Below are positions 38,576 to 49,049 of a stretch of DNA of 64,000 bases, piece after piece. The notes beneath the pieces were generated by a model. That model searched no databases. It saw nothing but the letters and a program-made list of their open reading frames with translations, and had not been told where the DNA came from. The stretch comes from Plectrocnemia conspersa (taxonomy: Eukaryota > Arthropoda > Insecta > Trichoptera > Polycentropodidae), in the NCBI GenBank assembly GCA_009617715.1, contig VTFK01000242.1:434001-498000 (forward strand), in the 5' to 3' direction. A program made the position numbers and the translations under genes. Every line of letters starts with the position of its first letter. Positions within the stretch are counted from its first letter, which is position 1.

Positions 38576-38625
38576 TCGCGACTGCGGCTGTCACTTGCGA
38601 CAGCCTAAGTAGGAGGTTGAGCCTG
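38576..38625. repeat. Dispersed repeat family D, copy 2
   Basis: ctgtcacttgcgacagccta, then agtaggaggttgagc, matches 31371-31405 at about nine of ten positions. Contains the internal hairpin ggctgtcacttgcgacagcc. Family unknown. Confidence 0.55.
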
Positions 38626-39019
38626 GTTTCAGTTTGCGCATTATACTAAAGCGAAGCCTATTTAAATAATTTCGTAGTGACTAATGGGCCAAAACTCCTT
38701 AGCCTTATGCAACTACTAAAAGGCCCAAGTAACCAAATTAATACAAAACAATCTACATGTTTAGAATAATATGTATCAAATATTATAATATGTATATATT
38801 ATAATGCATTATGAAATATTTTGTAGCTACAAATGTAAAATAAATTATTTCGTATCAAAGTATACATAATTCTGTGTTCACAATGTCGCAAAGAACATCC
38901 GGTCATTTTTTATTTTCATTTTAGGGGACTTTCTAACAAAATATGTATATTAGATTGTAGGCATTCATACTCCATTACATTAGCAAGTTGCGTTAAACCC
39001 AGAAACACATATTTTTCGT

Positions 39020-39420
39020 ATTATGGAAAATTTATTCTGTCCGAAAACGCCGCGGTTAATTCAGCGAGATTTTACACGGCATTAATCTCGGAGAAGAATG
39101 TTCCTGCGCAATTATCTCGTTATATTCCATCATCTCGGGCGTTTCTCCAACGGCGGGTGGCTGCTGGGCGGTTAATGCCTTATTAAGCGTCGGGTCTTGT
39201 TTTAAGATGCCAACATATACTTCACTGCCTTTTAGCCCGAAATTTTCATACAAAGTCGTCCCCTCGGGCGACTCGACCCCGTCGATATCGAATCCTCTTT
39301 GAATTCAGAATCGACGTTAACTTGTAGCCGCCTCATACCAAAGATCGACCTTGTCGGAAATGTATTTTAATAACTCCCCGATCGAAATGCTCCTGATATT
39401 TACATAATTATCCTGCTTTT
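39020..39420 (-). promoter_or_regulatory. Conserved-looking island with an open minus frame
   Basis: A 400-bp block of balanced composition. On the minus strand a frame stays open from about 39295 to 39056 (80 codons) and reads FDIDGVESPEGTTLYENFGL, later PPAVGETPEMMEYNEII. Its composition is protein-like, but I recognise no family. It has no ATG at the start, so it would have to be an internal or terminal exon. The acceptor (ttcaaag) lacks a pyrimidine tract and the only donor candidate (gcc-GTGTAA) is weak. A non-coding regulatory element is equally likely. Confidence 0.3.
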
Positions 39421-42060
39421 GAGATGGGATATGGCAAATTTTCGAGCTACATTTACACAATTTTTCGAACATTCATATTCCTTACATTGTATTTTAGTCT
39501 AAAACGAACACGAATATTATTACACATCTTACAATAACAATACCGAGTATTTTTTAAATTGTATTATATAAACACTTTTTTCCAGCAATATTCACCGAAG
39601 ACGGGCGCCGTTCACTCAGGTGGAATATTTGCTCACTTAAATATACTGCCTACTCGTATAATATTTTGATCCTTTGCAACAACACCCACAAATCGGCCTG
39701 TGGGAGGCAAATTGAGGAACCAATTGAGGAAGAAAATAGATAACAACTTCAAGCTTAATCACTGGGTTACTAACTGTTTCTGATGGATAGATAGCCTTAG
39801 AGAAGAAAAATAATGAGTGGAAAATAATAGTTTCAGTAAAAATGTGATATTGTTGAATATTCGTTTGTTAGGTTACATTATGTGTATGTTACAAAGTGTG
39901 AATTTCTATGATGCATACATTAACTAGGTAACGTATACACCGCCAAATCACTTCAGTTACAGTACACACAAAATAATTTATAAACAATGTAACTATACTT
40001 TGTTTCATTATACAGTCACTTTAAAGCTGATATCGTATTTTACAACGGTATTTCAATGGTTTTCATGTACGTTCCAACTACTTCATTGTTATTCCGACAC
40101 CCGTAGCGACAGACGTCTTCAAATTGTTATTGCTATACATACGTAAATGATAACGATTGACAAATTATTGATTTTGATAACTTATAACTTTCATTATTTC
40201 AACAAAAAATATAGTAATATTTCTAATTTCTCTAAATTTGTTTAAATATATAAAGGAGTAATGATAAGTATATCGAACGTATATCCGGATCTTATAGTTT
40301 AGAGGAAATTTGTAGGGCGTACACCCAAAAACTCTTTTTCATTTATGAATAATGACGAAATGGATAGACCTCAAAGTGATTCTGTTAAAAGAAACGGTAT
40401 AGTTATAGTTATTTAAAATGTTCACCTAACGTACACTGGAGTCGCCATATTAAAAAAAATCATAAATGTTCAATATAACGTGGCAATCTAAAGATATAAA
40501 ATATGAAAAAAATCATATTTATATTTTCAATATCATGTATTAAAATAAAAAAAATATTTTTATACAATTAATAATTAAAGTGTATATTTTATATACATAT
40601 ATAATAAAAATGTATATATCATATTTAATCGGTATTATATTTTAAACAATTTATGTAAGGTAAATATTGTTGCCAATTTATATGAGCCTCATTTTAAGTA
40701 GATTCGTTGCAGAATTATTCATGGGGCGTTCACTGTTTTGACTGTCTGTCAAATATTGTTCGTTGACGATGCACCTAGCTAGTTATTTAAAGCATACACG
40801 AAATGTAGCATTGTAAGCTTTAACAAAAACTAATAGTAATGCATACTTTGAACAACCATCATTTGTAACTTAGAGAAGGAGGTGTATGCAGTCTTACACC
40901 TGGCAAAAAACAGTTATTGACTAAAGAAATGCATCTAACACGCATTAAAAAGGAATATCCGATACAAAAGCTGAGCTGATTTGCATTTAGGAAGAATGAC
41001 GCTCTTTGATGAGAGTAAAATAAATTCATACGCGTCAGATGGGAGCACTACGTTCGTCGTCAAGGTAGCAAAAGATTGAGCGAAAAATATCTACAGGCAA
41101 TTGTGCGAAATCCAGAGTGTTAAATGAGCTGAGGATGCTATTTATATTCCAGAATGGAGGTATCCACTTTAACGACGTAACAGTGAAAGCGGTGGATAAT
41201 AAAACTCTTGGAATTATTTTCATCCCTTCGATGGAAAAATTGACTGCAATTTCATGGATGATTTTGTATGATGCCATCAGGCAAAAATAGTCGGTAGTGT
41301 TTTTTATTGATCAATTGAATCCAAGCTTATGTTATTAACATTAAAATTACAAGTACACGCATTAGTTTTTTTTATAGGGAAAATATAACTAAACCTTGAA
41401 ATTGTTTCATAATGAAAATTAATATCTGAGGTTCGTTTCTATATTGAGTTTGTTTCTATACGTTGATTTAATTTTGATTTGTTTTTGCCAAAATAAGGAC
41501 AAGAAATATAATTCCAAAAGCTGCTTTTTAGAACCATCAGATGTTTAGAAAAATCTGCCTTGTTTCATTGGGGAGCTCTTTTGTGAAAATCGTTGTGTTG
41601 AAAAATACTCTTACACACAGTTAATTCGTTAACTCCGGAACATTGTATTAGTTATAATTTGTGTAACAGGATGCATTAGTTTTTCTGACATATTATGGAG
41701 TTTTCCAGCTTTTACTATTAGTAGGGATACTTCATATAATGTTTTTACTGCTTTTTATTGATACAACCAGTGTCAAAAAGAAGGTAATGGCTACGCGGAC
41801 CTCAGTTTAAGAACTGCTGATCTAACGTCTTTTGGAAATATTATCGGCCAACAAACATTTCAATATTTTATCAAAATTGATCTACGATTAAACAAAAATT
41901 AGCACACGTAGCATTTATATATCAAAGGCTTAACTAATCACTCGCTTGCCCAAACCGTCATATTTAAGTTTCTACACGTCCTATATATTCCAATCTCTCT
42001 AGTTAGAGTATCTCTGGAATATCAAATATTCAAGAGAGTTGAGGTAAGCACTCCGTAGAA
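39420..42060. other. AT-rich DNA with repeat copies C and E
   Basis: Repeat family E copy 2 lies at 40314-40392 and repeat family C copy 2 at about 40703-40742 (cagaattattcatggggcgt, then tcactgttttgac). The region 40870-41290 is balanced and carries an 80-aa minus frame (41035-41277) without recognisable domain. Confidence 0.45.
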
Positions 42061-42655
42061 TTATGGCTCATATAACATTTAGCGACGAGCAACGGCGGAA
42101 TTTGCTTGTCAAAAATCCGGGATCTCACTCGGTGTGAGCAAATCCGGTAGTTCGAATCTCTCTCGCAGGATTATCTCGTCTCCGAAGACGAGTCGCTAGG
42201 ATTTTCCGGGGAGCGTTCGGTGTCGGATGTTCTTGAACTTTAGTAACTAGACACCTCTTCTTCTCGCGGGCCCTCAAGGCTCCGAGAGGCAGTCGGCCGT
42301 CGTGAAAGCGCGTTGCATCCGTCGCGAGGAGGTGAACCGGAATGCGTTTCTGCCGGTTATGGGCAGGCCCACGTAAGTGGCAGACGCCTCCGCATAAGTT
42401 CCCATTCGAATCGAACGAGCTGCTCGAAAAGTTTGTCCCTTTTTGTAGAAAGCCACGCGGGAGGAGGCAGCAGCAGCACCGCCGCCGCTGGGAGGGCATA
42501 AATCCGACCGGAGGGACCAGACCGATCCAACATGCAACCATGTTTGGAAGTGGACGGAGAACGAACAGCTGGCGCTCTCGGACTCCAGTCGCAGACAGAC
42601 GATTACAAAATAACGAGTGTTTCTCAAAATGTGGGATTAACGGCCTCTAAAACCT
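42060..42655. promoter_or_regulatory. GC-rich island, candidate regulatory or exonic DNA
   Basis: The most GC-rich non-transposon block left of 44 kb. Frames are open on both strands (minus 42125-42541, 138 aa; plus 42342-42650, 102 aa) because of composition. Both translate to Arg/Ser/Cys-rich, low-information sequence, and no domain is visible. The phrase gtagttcgaatctc at 42149 resembles a tRNA B box, but no tRNA fold is supported. Confidence 0.3.
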
Positions 42656-43500
42656 CGCGCAGTGAATCTCAATATGGCAATAATTAAAGATTCTAGAATT
42701 GAAAGATTTATTTTTTACTTGAATTGTTGCTGAAAATGAGAAGTGGACCCTTTAATTGAATACGCGACGTAAAAGGCAGTGGTTAGACGGCAATCAACCC
42801 GCAATTCTAACCCTGAGAACAGGATATAGTGGAATATGAAGGGCATAATCCATTATGAGTTATTGGAGTATAGGCTGATAATTACGACAGACATAGTGTG
42901 GTCAGATAATTTGTTTAAAAGCGATTCAGAGCATACAAACACATTCCCTTATTAATTAAAGTAGAGTAATTTTATACCAAGACAGCACATTTCTTCATGT
43001 ATCCAAGAAGACAGAAAAATTCAATGAATTTTCTTGGAAACTCCTTTCTCACCCACCGTATTCTTCAAACATTGCTCATTTATATCCTTGAGACAGTTTT
43101 AGGTGGAAAAAAGCATTTTACAAAAACGGATATGAAAAAGTTTTTAAAAACATTATTTTTCGAATCAGATATTAAAGTATTACACGTTTTAATTTTAACT
43201 TATTTAACCCGCACCTTAAAAACTTTATTTGTAAGTTTTCTATGTAATAATTTATGTTTGTTGTAAATGTCACTTGTTTGTCTATTGACGATGAACATCG
43301 TAATATTATATTATTAGATATAGCAAATTTAATTTTTGATGAAAAAAAAAATTAATACAAATTAAAATTAATTTTAACATTGTAGATTGTCGAGTTGTGG
43401 TTCTCTGTTACTTGATTATGTGAAATATTTAAATTAAATACTTATAAACGACAATAATGACTATGTATGACAACGATATCAAGTAAGCGAATAATAACCA
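42655..43500. other. AT-rich DNA, nothing recognised
   Basis: An 89-aa plus frame (42997-43266) reads as AT-rich chance sequence. No feature supported. Confidence 0.35.
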
Positions 43501-44270
43501 GTCCCTGGAGGAAGATTCGACCGTTTCCACAGGTGACGAGAGAATCGTTCCATTGGAAAATATAAATTATTCGCCCGACAAACGGCGAGTCATTACACGA
43601 AATGTTTAATTAATTAACGCATTTACGATGGCGAAATCGTTAATGACTAGTAAGTACTACATATTTATAAACATATACATTATTTTCTTAATGATTAACA
43701 AAATTTACGATAAATAGAATATGACGTCGGCGTTCGATCTGTCAAAATTGAATTATAGATCATAACGATAACAAACGCGACCATGAAAAAGTGTCGTATA
43801 CTAATTATTATCGAATATGTAAAAAATATATCGATAGTATGGACAAAAATATAATCGTTAAGGCCAAAAGTCATTTGAAATCTTCCAACGTCAACTTTGA
43901 CAGTCAACAATATGATAAATATTTAACCTCAAATTAAAAAAAAAGCAATATTTACATTATCGCGAACAAACACTGCAGGGAGACAGGTGACACATGCGTT
44001 GTGAAATATCGATAATTTTCGACGTTTACACAATATAGTCGCGAATCATTATCGCGAGGGAGAAACGCGTCAATTCACACGACCGTAAACCAATCGGAAT
44101 CGAAAGGGGCGCATAAATAAACAACGGGTGCATCGCGAACATTGCGAAAGGCCGGTAAACGTGAATAAAATCGAGCAAATCGATTTTACATGAGCGACTA
44201 TTTAGATTTAAGTTGATAAATAAATAGGCGGCGTGTTTACGTCGGATTAGACAAGCGAGCGGAACTAACC
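43500..44270. promoter_or_regulatory. Candidate regulatory island
   Basis: Balanced DNA with a homeodomain-type run (gtttaattaattaacgcatt, 43603-43622) and CpG-rich DNA to the right. It would be the first intron if the promoter reading at 44.3 kb is right. Confidence 0.25.
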
Positions 44271-44425
44271 TTAGACAGCAACGAGTGACACAGCGCAATG
44301 TGCGACCGCCGGCACGCGTCTATCGCTAATCGCCGGTCGCCGGCCCCGCTACTCTGCTAGCCCCGCCCGTCGATAAGGCAGCTCGCCGCTGTACCGACAC
44401 CATATGTCAAATACTACGGTACGAG
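44270..44425 (-). promoter_or_regulatory. CpG-rich promoter-like block with splice-donor motif
   Basis: A dense CpG cluster (ggcacgcgtctatcgctaat, cgccggtcgccggccccgct, ccccgcccgtcgataaggca) that is abrupt against AT-rich DNA on its right. On the minus strand it ends in CTAAG|GTTAGT, a good 5' splice site with the exon/intron border at 44270/44269. The simplest model is a non-coding first exon of a minus-strand gene whose introns extend left. TATA and initiator motifs are not obvious. This is inference; a transcript is needed. Confidence 0.35.
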
Positions 44426-44841
44426 AGCTGTGAGTAAGTGAGTGTTGCCATCGTGATTTTTCTTAAAAAAAATTAAGGAATTACGAAATAATTGAACGAC
44501 TTGATATCATTAAAATCAAAAGAAGATATGGAACTTACAATCAAACACCTTATCGAAAATATACATAAAGCAGTGCTGCAAGCAACTCTGGAACGTACAT
44601 ACAAAGAAAAATGTTCGATTATAATAAAACAAATGATAATTTAAAAAGCCTTCGTAAACAATCACAAGGGCTCCAGCAGCGTTTACTATATAAAATAAAA
44701 ATGAAATAATGTAAATATATTTGCAAAGGAATTCTATAGATTGTTAGTGATATCTTAAATATAGATTATTTATATTTTTAGTCGGGGAATCTTGTGTATT
44801 ATTCAGTACATTTTATTTTTAAGAATTTTTCTTTACATTTT

Positions 44842-45059
44842 AGGGGCTGTGATGATGGCGGGTGGCAATGAGACACAGATTGAGCCGCTGCAGTAGTATA
44901 TTTATTTGAGGTTACGGTTTACATTATAAGAATGGGGCGGACGCGCGACGGCACGCGTCCGAACCCTTACAAGCTTGCCGGAAGAGAGAGAGCCGTCACA
45001 ACACCGCTATTTCTGCGCCGACCAGTTTTGGCCATAACAAATCTATATTGGCCCCCATA
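44842..45059 (-). repeat. Long terminal repeat, 3' copy
   Basis: Direct repeat of 45726-45900. Both contain tgtgatgatggcgggtggca, gccgctgcagtagtatattt and accagttttggccataacaa in the same order. This copy has about 50 extra bases (about 44928-44976) with a 7-bp hairpin, ggacgcg/cgcgtcc (44939-44945, 44954-44960). The element is read on the minus strand because of the primer-binding site at 45704, so this is the 3' LTR. Confidence 0.8.
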
Positions 45060-45725
45060 CGGCTCCGGCCCTAGCAATTTACAATTGCGAACTATAACCA
45101 GGGGAGGTATGGGGCCTTGGCGCTGCTGTTGATTAAATGCTGGCGGCGCAAAAGTAGCAAAGTCGTGACGTATGGTGTGGCGGCGCGGCCTCCAGTGACG
45201 CGCGGCGTGCTTCGCTCCAAGCCGAGTGGAACACGCGTAGACCCGGGCGGCGCGTAGGGCTCAGGGGGCGCGAAGAACGGGCATGTCCGGGAGCACCTTT
45301 CGGGGCCCTGTGGTGCGTCGGTGCAGCTACACAGGGGCGCGCGTGACGGGCCCCCGAACATGCGGTTCGAGCTCGGAGTCGCGGGGCGTAGCCCCACGGG
45401 TGCGTGACGGGTCACGCGTGGTCCACTCGAGCCTGGTCTACGGCAGCACTTCGGTGGCTTCTCGCTGGAGGCGCGTGGTGGCGCCGGATGCTTCCTGGGT
45501 CACGTGGTCGGCGGCGGCGGCGGCTGACGATGGCGGCTCATGGTCGGAGGCGCAGGCCCGTCTTGGTGGTCCGCCAGCTCGAGTCCGGATCCAGGGAAGC
45601 TCCGGCGGGGTGGCAGCAAGTGGGTTTGCAGCGGCTCGGCTTTTTGTACTGCAGCGGCGTCTGTGTCTGCCATTTTTCGTCTGACTCCATATGTGTGCTC
45701 AGGATCACGTCGGGGTCACCAGTTT
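45060..45725 (-). mobile_element. Internal region of a deleted Ty3/gypsy (CsRn1-like) element
   Basis: Strongly GC-rich and CpG-rich. On the minus strand it begins with TGGTGACCCCGACGTGAT (45721-45704), complementary to the 3' end of tRNA-Trp including CCA. This is the primer used by CsRn1-type Ty3/gypsy elements. A short frame begins with ATG at 45673 (MADTDAAAVQKAEPLQTHLL, 57 aa to 45500) where gag would start. Beyond it frames are broken, and no protease, polymerase or integrase motif remains. A normal element carries several kb here, so this is an internally deleted, non-autonomous copy of about 1.06 kb overall. Confidence 0.7.
45704..45721 (-). other. tRNA-Trp primer-binding site
   Basis: The plus strand reads ATCACGTCGGGGTCACCA, identical to the 3' end of insect tRNA-Trp as I know it, CCA included. 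The complementary minus-strand site lies one or two bases inside the right-hand LTR. It fixes the orientation of the element and the tRNA it used. It is not a tRNA gene, since nothing upstream folds as one. Confidence 0.85.
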
Positions 45726-45900
45726 AGGGGCTGTGATGATGGCGGGTGGCAATGAGACACAGATTGAGCCGCTGCAGTAGTATATTTATTTGAGGTTACG
45801 GTTTACATTATTTTTGCCGAAGAGAGAGCCGTCACAACACCGCTATTTCTGCGCCGACCAGTTTTGGCCATAACAAATCTATATTGGCCCCCCCATAACA
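45726..45900 (-). repeat. Long terminal repeat, 5' copy
   Basis: About 175 bp. On the minus strand it begins TGTTATGGGG. The retroviral-style TG...CA boundary at the inner side is blurred by ...CACAGCCCCTAAA before the primer site. It differs from the left copy by the 50-bp indel and a few bases. No clear target duplication was found (attt/tgtt), so the ends are approximate. Confidence 0.8.
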
Positions 45901-47561
45901 TGTTCGTTAAAATTCGTAAATATAATAATATAATATATTTTTATAAAACGATGTAGCGAATACAAATAATATTCGGCAATATTGTCTAGCAATGCATCTT
46001 TTTTCGATCGAAATTAGAGCTATAACGACATCTATTGTGAATGGCACAAAACGAAAAAATATGCGCGTGTTTATCTGAGGTATTTGCAAATTACACTGCT
46101 ACCGAATTTATGTAAACCAGGACAAAAGCATTTGCCAATCTGCTAGACTATTCTAATAAAATATTATCAGATAAAACGGAGATTCTAATTCGGTCCTTAG
46201 CCACAAATAATTGCTCAAGAAGATTTTTCCGGATTATTCCATGTTCCCGATCGTGTATAATCTAAAGTCTGTAAGTGAGAATCGTTTCCTCTTCAACTTT
46301 CTAAATATCATTTAAATCTGCCACTTCGCTTTCGACTTGAAATTCATGAAAGTTTGACCACGAGCTCGCATCCAGCGTAGCTTACGCCGAATTGGAGTTC
46401 AGAGAATGCAGCCGCTTTCACTGTATTCGACAGATCAGCTCCAGCCAAGCGGTCACCTTGAATGGAAAAGAATTGACTTGAATTTTTAAGATAGCCAGGA
46501 TAGGAAGACTATGACGCAGCGTCTCGACTCAAACGACAAATCACGTATCGATATCATAATAACTTTATGTTGCAAAAAAATATATGAGCGCATTTCAACT
46601 GTTGTAATTTAAAAACAATTTACAAACTTTTGTAATCACGTCTTAAAATAAATTGGTCCAAGCACCGCTACCGTACAAGTATTTGATAATTAGATATTTT
46701 TTATAATGATTTTATTGGGGAGGGAAGGTTACTAGGGCTGATGCGGTTCAATTTTTAATTCAGTTTAATTTTGATGATTTGCTGAATGAAAGGTATGGGA
46801 TGTCAGCCTTCCTAAACGACAAAGATAATAGTAATAAAAATATATTATGTTCTAGGAAGTAAAAAAAAAGTAAAATTTAAATATTTTGTAATTGTTTTAA
46901 TAATTAAAATGTTAATTCGAATCGTTATTTAAAAAAATATTTATGCTGCATTTGTGATATTATACGACCACGTACACATGCATTGATACAAGTGGTGATG
47001 ATTCATAGAAACATGTGATAACAGAGACAAATTGGTTTGTTAACAAATTTGTGTCTGTATTAAAATGTATTTAAAACAATATTTGTTAATTAAAGTAAAT
47101 AACGTATTTTAATTAACAGATATTATATTGGTTAATTAAAATACATACAAGTAATCCAATACATATTTAAAATTTATCTGTATGTGCGTAAAATACTTAG
47201 GAACACATGAGATTGGATTTATAAAAAGGTTTTAGATTATTTTATCTAAATTGATCAGATTGTTTTGGCACTATTAAGGACATATTATCGTGACAAATAC
47301 TTTTTAAAAAAAATGTGAAAACATAATTTTTGCATTATAGGTATTACTTTTCAATAAAATCGCATGGTGTCATAATTTCGACGATCTCATATATTTGGTA
47401 TTTAGATATATGGATACAGATGTAACATATTATATTTAAATATTTTATCCTAAAACATTTTTCGCCAATACCACTCTGTCTATTCGCATTCAAGGTCAAC
47501 GCGTGATAAAATAATCAAGTTTGTATTTTCTGCACCGTTCTGCCATAGTCCCAAAACAACC
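45900..47561. other. AT-rich upstream region of the Penelope-like gene
   Basis: No coding sequence. A perfect 14-bp inverted repeat, gtattttaattaac / gttaattaaaatac, lies at 47104-47117 and 47131-47144. A balanced stretch at 46100-46520 is unassigned. Close to the gene, 47463-47561 is less AT-rich (caataccactctgtctattc, gtcaacgcgtgataaaataa) and would be the leader. I found no clear TATA box or terminal repeat of the element here. Confidence 0.4.
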
Positions 47562-49049
47562 ATGGATACTGAAGACGTGTATAAGCAGCAGTTACAAACT
47601 TTTAATATTGAGTTTGAAAAATACGAAAATACCTTGAAAACGTGTATTGTTTCTAAATACAGTGCTGATAAATTTAATTTGGTTAGAATCTTCCTATGTG
47701 ATCATATTAAATTTTTAAAGAAGAGATATAAAATAAAGTATTTTCAAGATTGTGTTAAAAATAATGTAGTTCCAAACGACTTTCAACTAAAGTGTTCCTA
47801 CGATTCTAAAAAAATAAATAAAATCTTGAGGGATGCCTCCAATGACATATTAAATGCTGTGATTGAGTTAGAAAATAGCAATTGTTCGAAATTGCAGACT
47901 AGCTTGACTGAAATGGATACACAATTGGAAAAAGTTCTTAAGCCAGAAGATTATGAAGTCGTGGTTGGTTCTAAAGAAGAAATTGTCAAAATTTATAAGG
48001 AAAATGTCAACAAGAAGATTCATAATAATTTAATGGATATTTATTTTGGAGCGAATAATGAAGAATTTCCTTATTTAAATGAGAAGATAAACTATTCAAA
48101 TTCATCTTTAAATAAGCACGAAGAATTAATTTTGAGTAGAGGTATGAATTTTGAATTAATTCATAGTTCTGTATCCCGTGTAATGGAAGAATTGGCTTGT
48201 GCAATAGAAGAGTATCTCCTGATAAACGACAAAAATGCTGATGAAATTCGACGTGAGATTATCACAATTTTAAGGAAGGAAAAAATTGTCAATAACATAT
48301 CAATAACGGAGGCAAAAGCTCTTCAGAACCTTATGAATAAAGATAAGATCATTATATTGTGTAGGAAAGAAGATAAAAACAATCCTATTGTAGTGGATTC
48401 CGACTTCTATTATGAAGAAATGATAAATATAATTGAAAGTTTTAATTTTGAACTTCTTAAAAAAAATACTATTTTGGAACCAATAGCTAAAAAAATAACA
48501 AAATTATGTACTCAGAAAATTTTACCAAAAGATTTTAATTTAATTTCTCGTCAACATCCGAGATTATATGGTTTGGCTAACGTCAAAGACACTTTATCAT
48601 TTAGTCTTTCTGTAGATTTATCTGATACGTTAGTTTTGAATTTATTAAGATTTTTAATTAAAAAGATGAAACCTGAAATACACAGTAATTCATATGTTAA
48701 AACTCCACGTGAATTTTATCAAAAACTAAGAAAAATTGATTTGCCTTCAATATATGAAATAGTTAAACTTAAAATCAAATTTAAATCGGAAGGTTCCATT
48801 TTTATAAAAGAGACATTAGATATTATGAAAAACTTAGTATTAAAGTATTCTAAAGATGATGAAAACTTGATAAATATATGTCTAGAATACACATATTTTA
48901 ATTTTCGTAATAATCATTATCAGATAGATTGGGACAATGCAATTAATTTAATGGTAGAAAATGAACAGATATATGGTTTAATTGATTTGTATTTATTCAG
49001 TGTAATAGATTTATTCAAATCTGAGTCAGAGGTTAAATATTGGTTTTAA
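47562..49049 (+). CDS. Penelope-like reverse transcriptase-like protein, catalytic motifs lost
   Basis: 495 residues from an ATG in a good insect context (aaaacaaccATGGa). Family evidence: KINKIL (84-89) and the block SLNKHEELILSRGMNFELI (182-200) match the N-terminal part of Penelope-like elements. ITEAKALQNLMNKDKIIIL (248-266), DFYYEEM and PRLYGLANVKD (333-343) match the segment ending PxxYGLPKxHK. ICLEYTYFNF (439-448) matches the stretch before motif B. The catalytic residues are gone. Motif A (SFDVxSLFT) is replaced around 397-411 by IYEIVKLKIKFKSEG. Motif B (GVAMGSPLSP) is replaced around 455-475 by a Gly/Pro-poor run. The frame ends VKYWF where the YxDD box should begin. A catalytic role is therefore very unlikely. 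It overlaps the next frame by about 10 bases. An exapted gene or an unusually intact fossil are the options. Confidence 0.75.
   Translation: MDTEDVYKQQLQTFNIEFEKYENTLKTCIVSKYSADKFNLVRIFLCDHIKFLKKRYKIKYFQDCVKNNVVPNDFQLKCSYDSKKINKILRDASNDILNAVIELENSNCSKLQTSLTEMDTQLEKVLKPEDYEVVVGSKEEIVKIYKENVNKKIHNNLMDIYFGANNEEFPYLNEKINYSNSSLNKHEELILSRGMNFELIHSSVSRVMEELACAIEEYLLINDKNADEIRREIITILRKEKIVNNISITEAKALQNLMNKDKIIILCRKEDKNNPIVVDSDFYYEEMINIIESFNFELLKKNTILEPIAKKITKLCTQKILPKDFNLISRQHPRLYGLANVKDTLSFSLSVDLSDTLVLNLLRFLIKKMKPEIHSNSYVKTPREFYQKLRKIDLPSIYEIVKLKIKFKSEGSIFIKETLDIMKNLVLKYSKDDENLINICLEYTYFNFRNNHYQIDWDNAINLMVENEQIYGLIDLYLFSVIDLFKSESEVKYWF

Noticed and set aside
42149..42165. tRNA B-box-like gtagttcgaatctc
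   Set aside because: The T-arm does not pair and no A box or acceptor stem can be placed around it.
42125..42650. Long frames of 102-138 aa on both strands in a GC-rich island
   Set aside because: They overlap each other, translate to low-information Arg/Ser/Cys-rich sequence and have no splice or domain support. GC-rich DNA has few stops.
45704..45721. tRNA-Trp gene
   Set aside because: Only the 18-base 3' end with encoded CCA is present, next to an LTR; it is a primer-binding site.
45092..45755. Frames of 71-133 aa in the LTR element on the plus strand
   Set aside because: The primer-binding site shows the element reads on the minus strand; the plus frames are shadows of GC-rich DNA.
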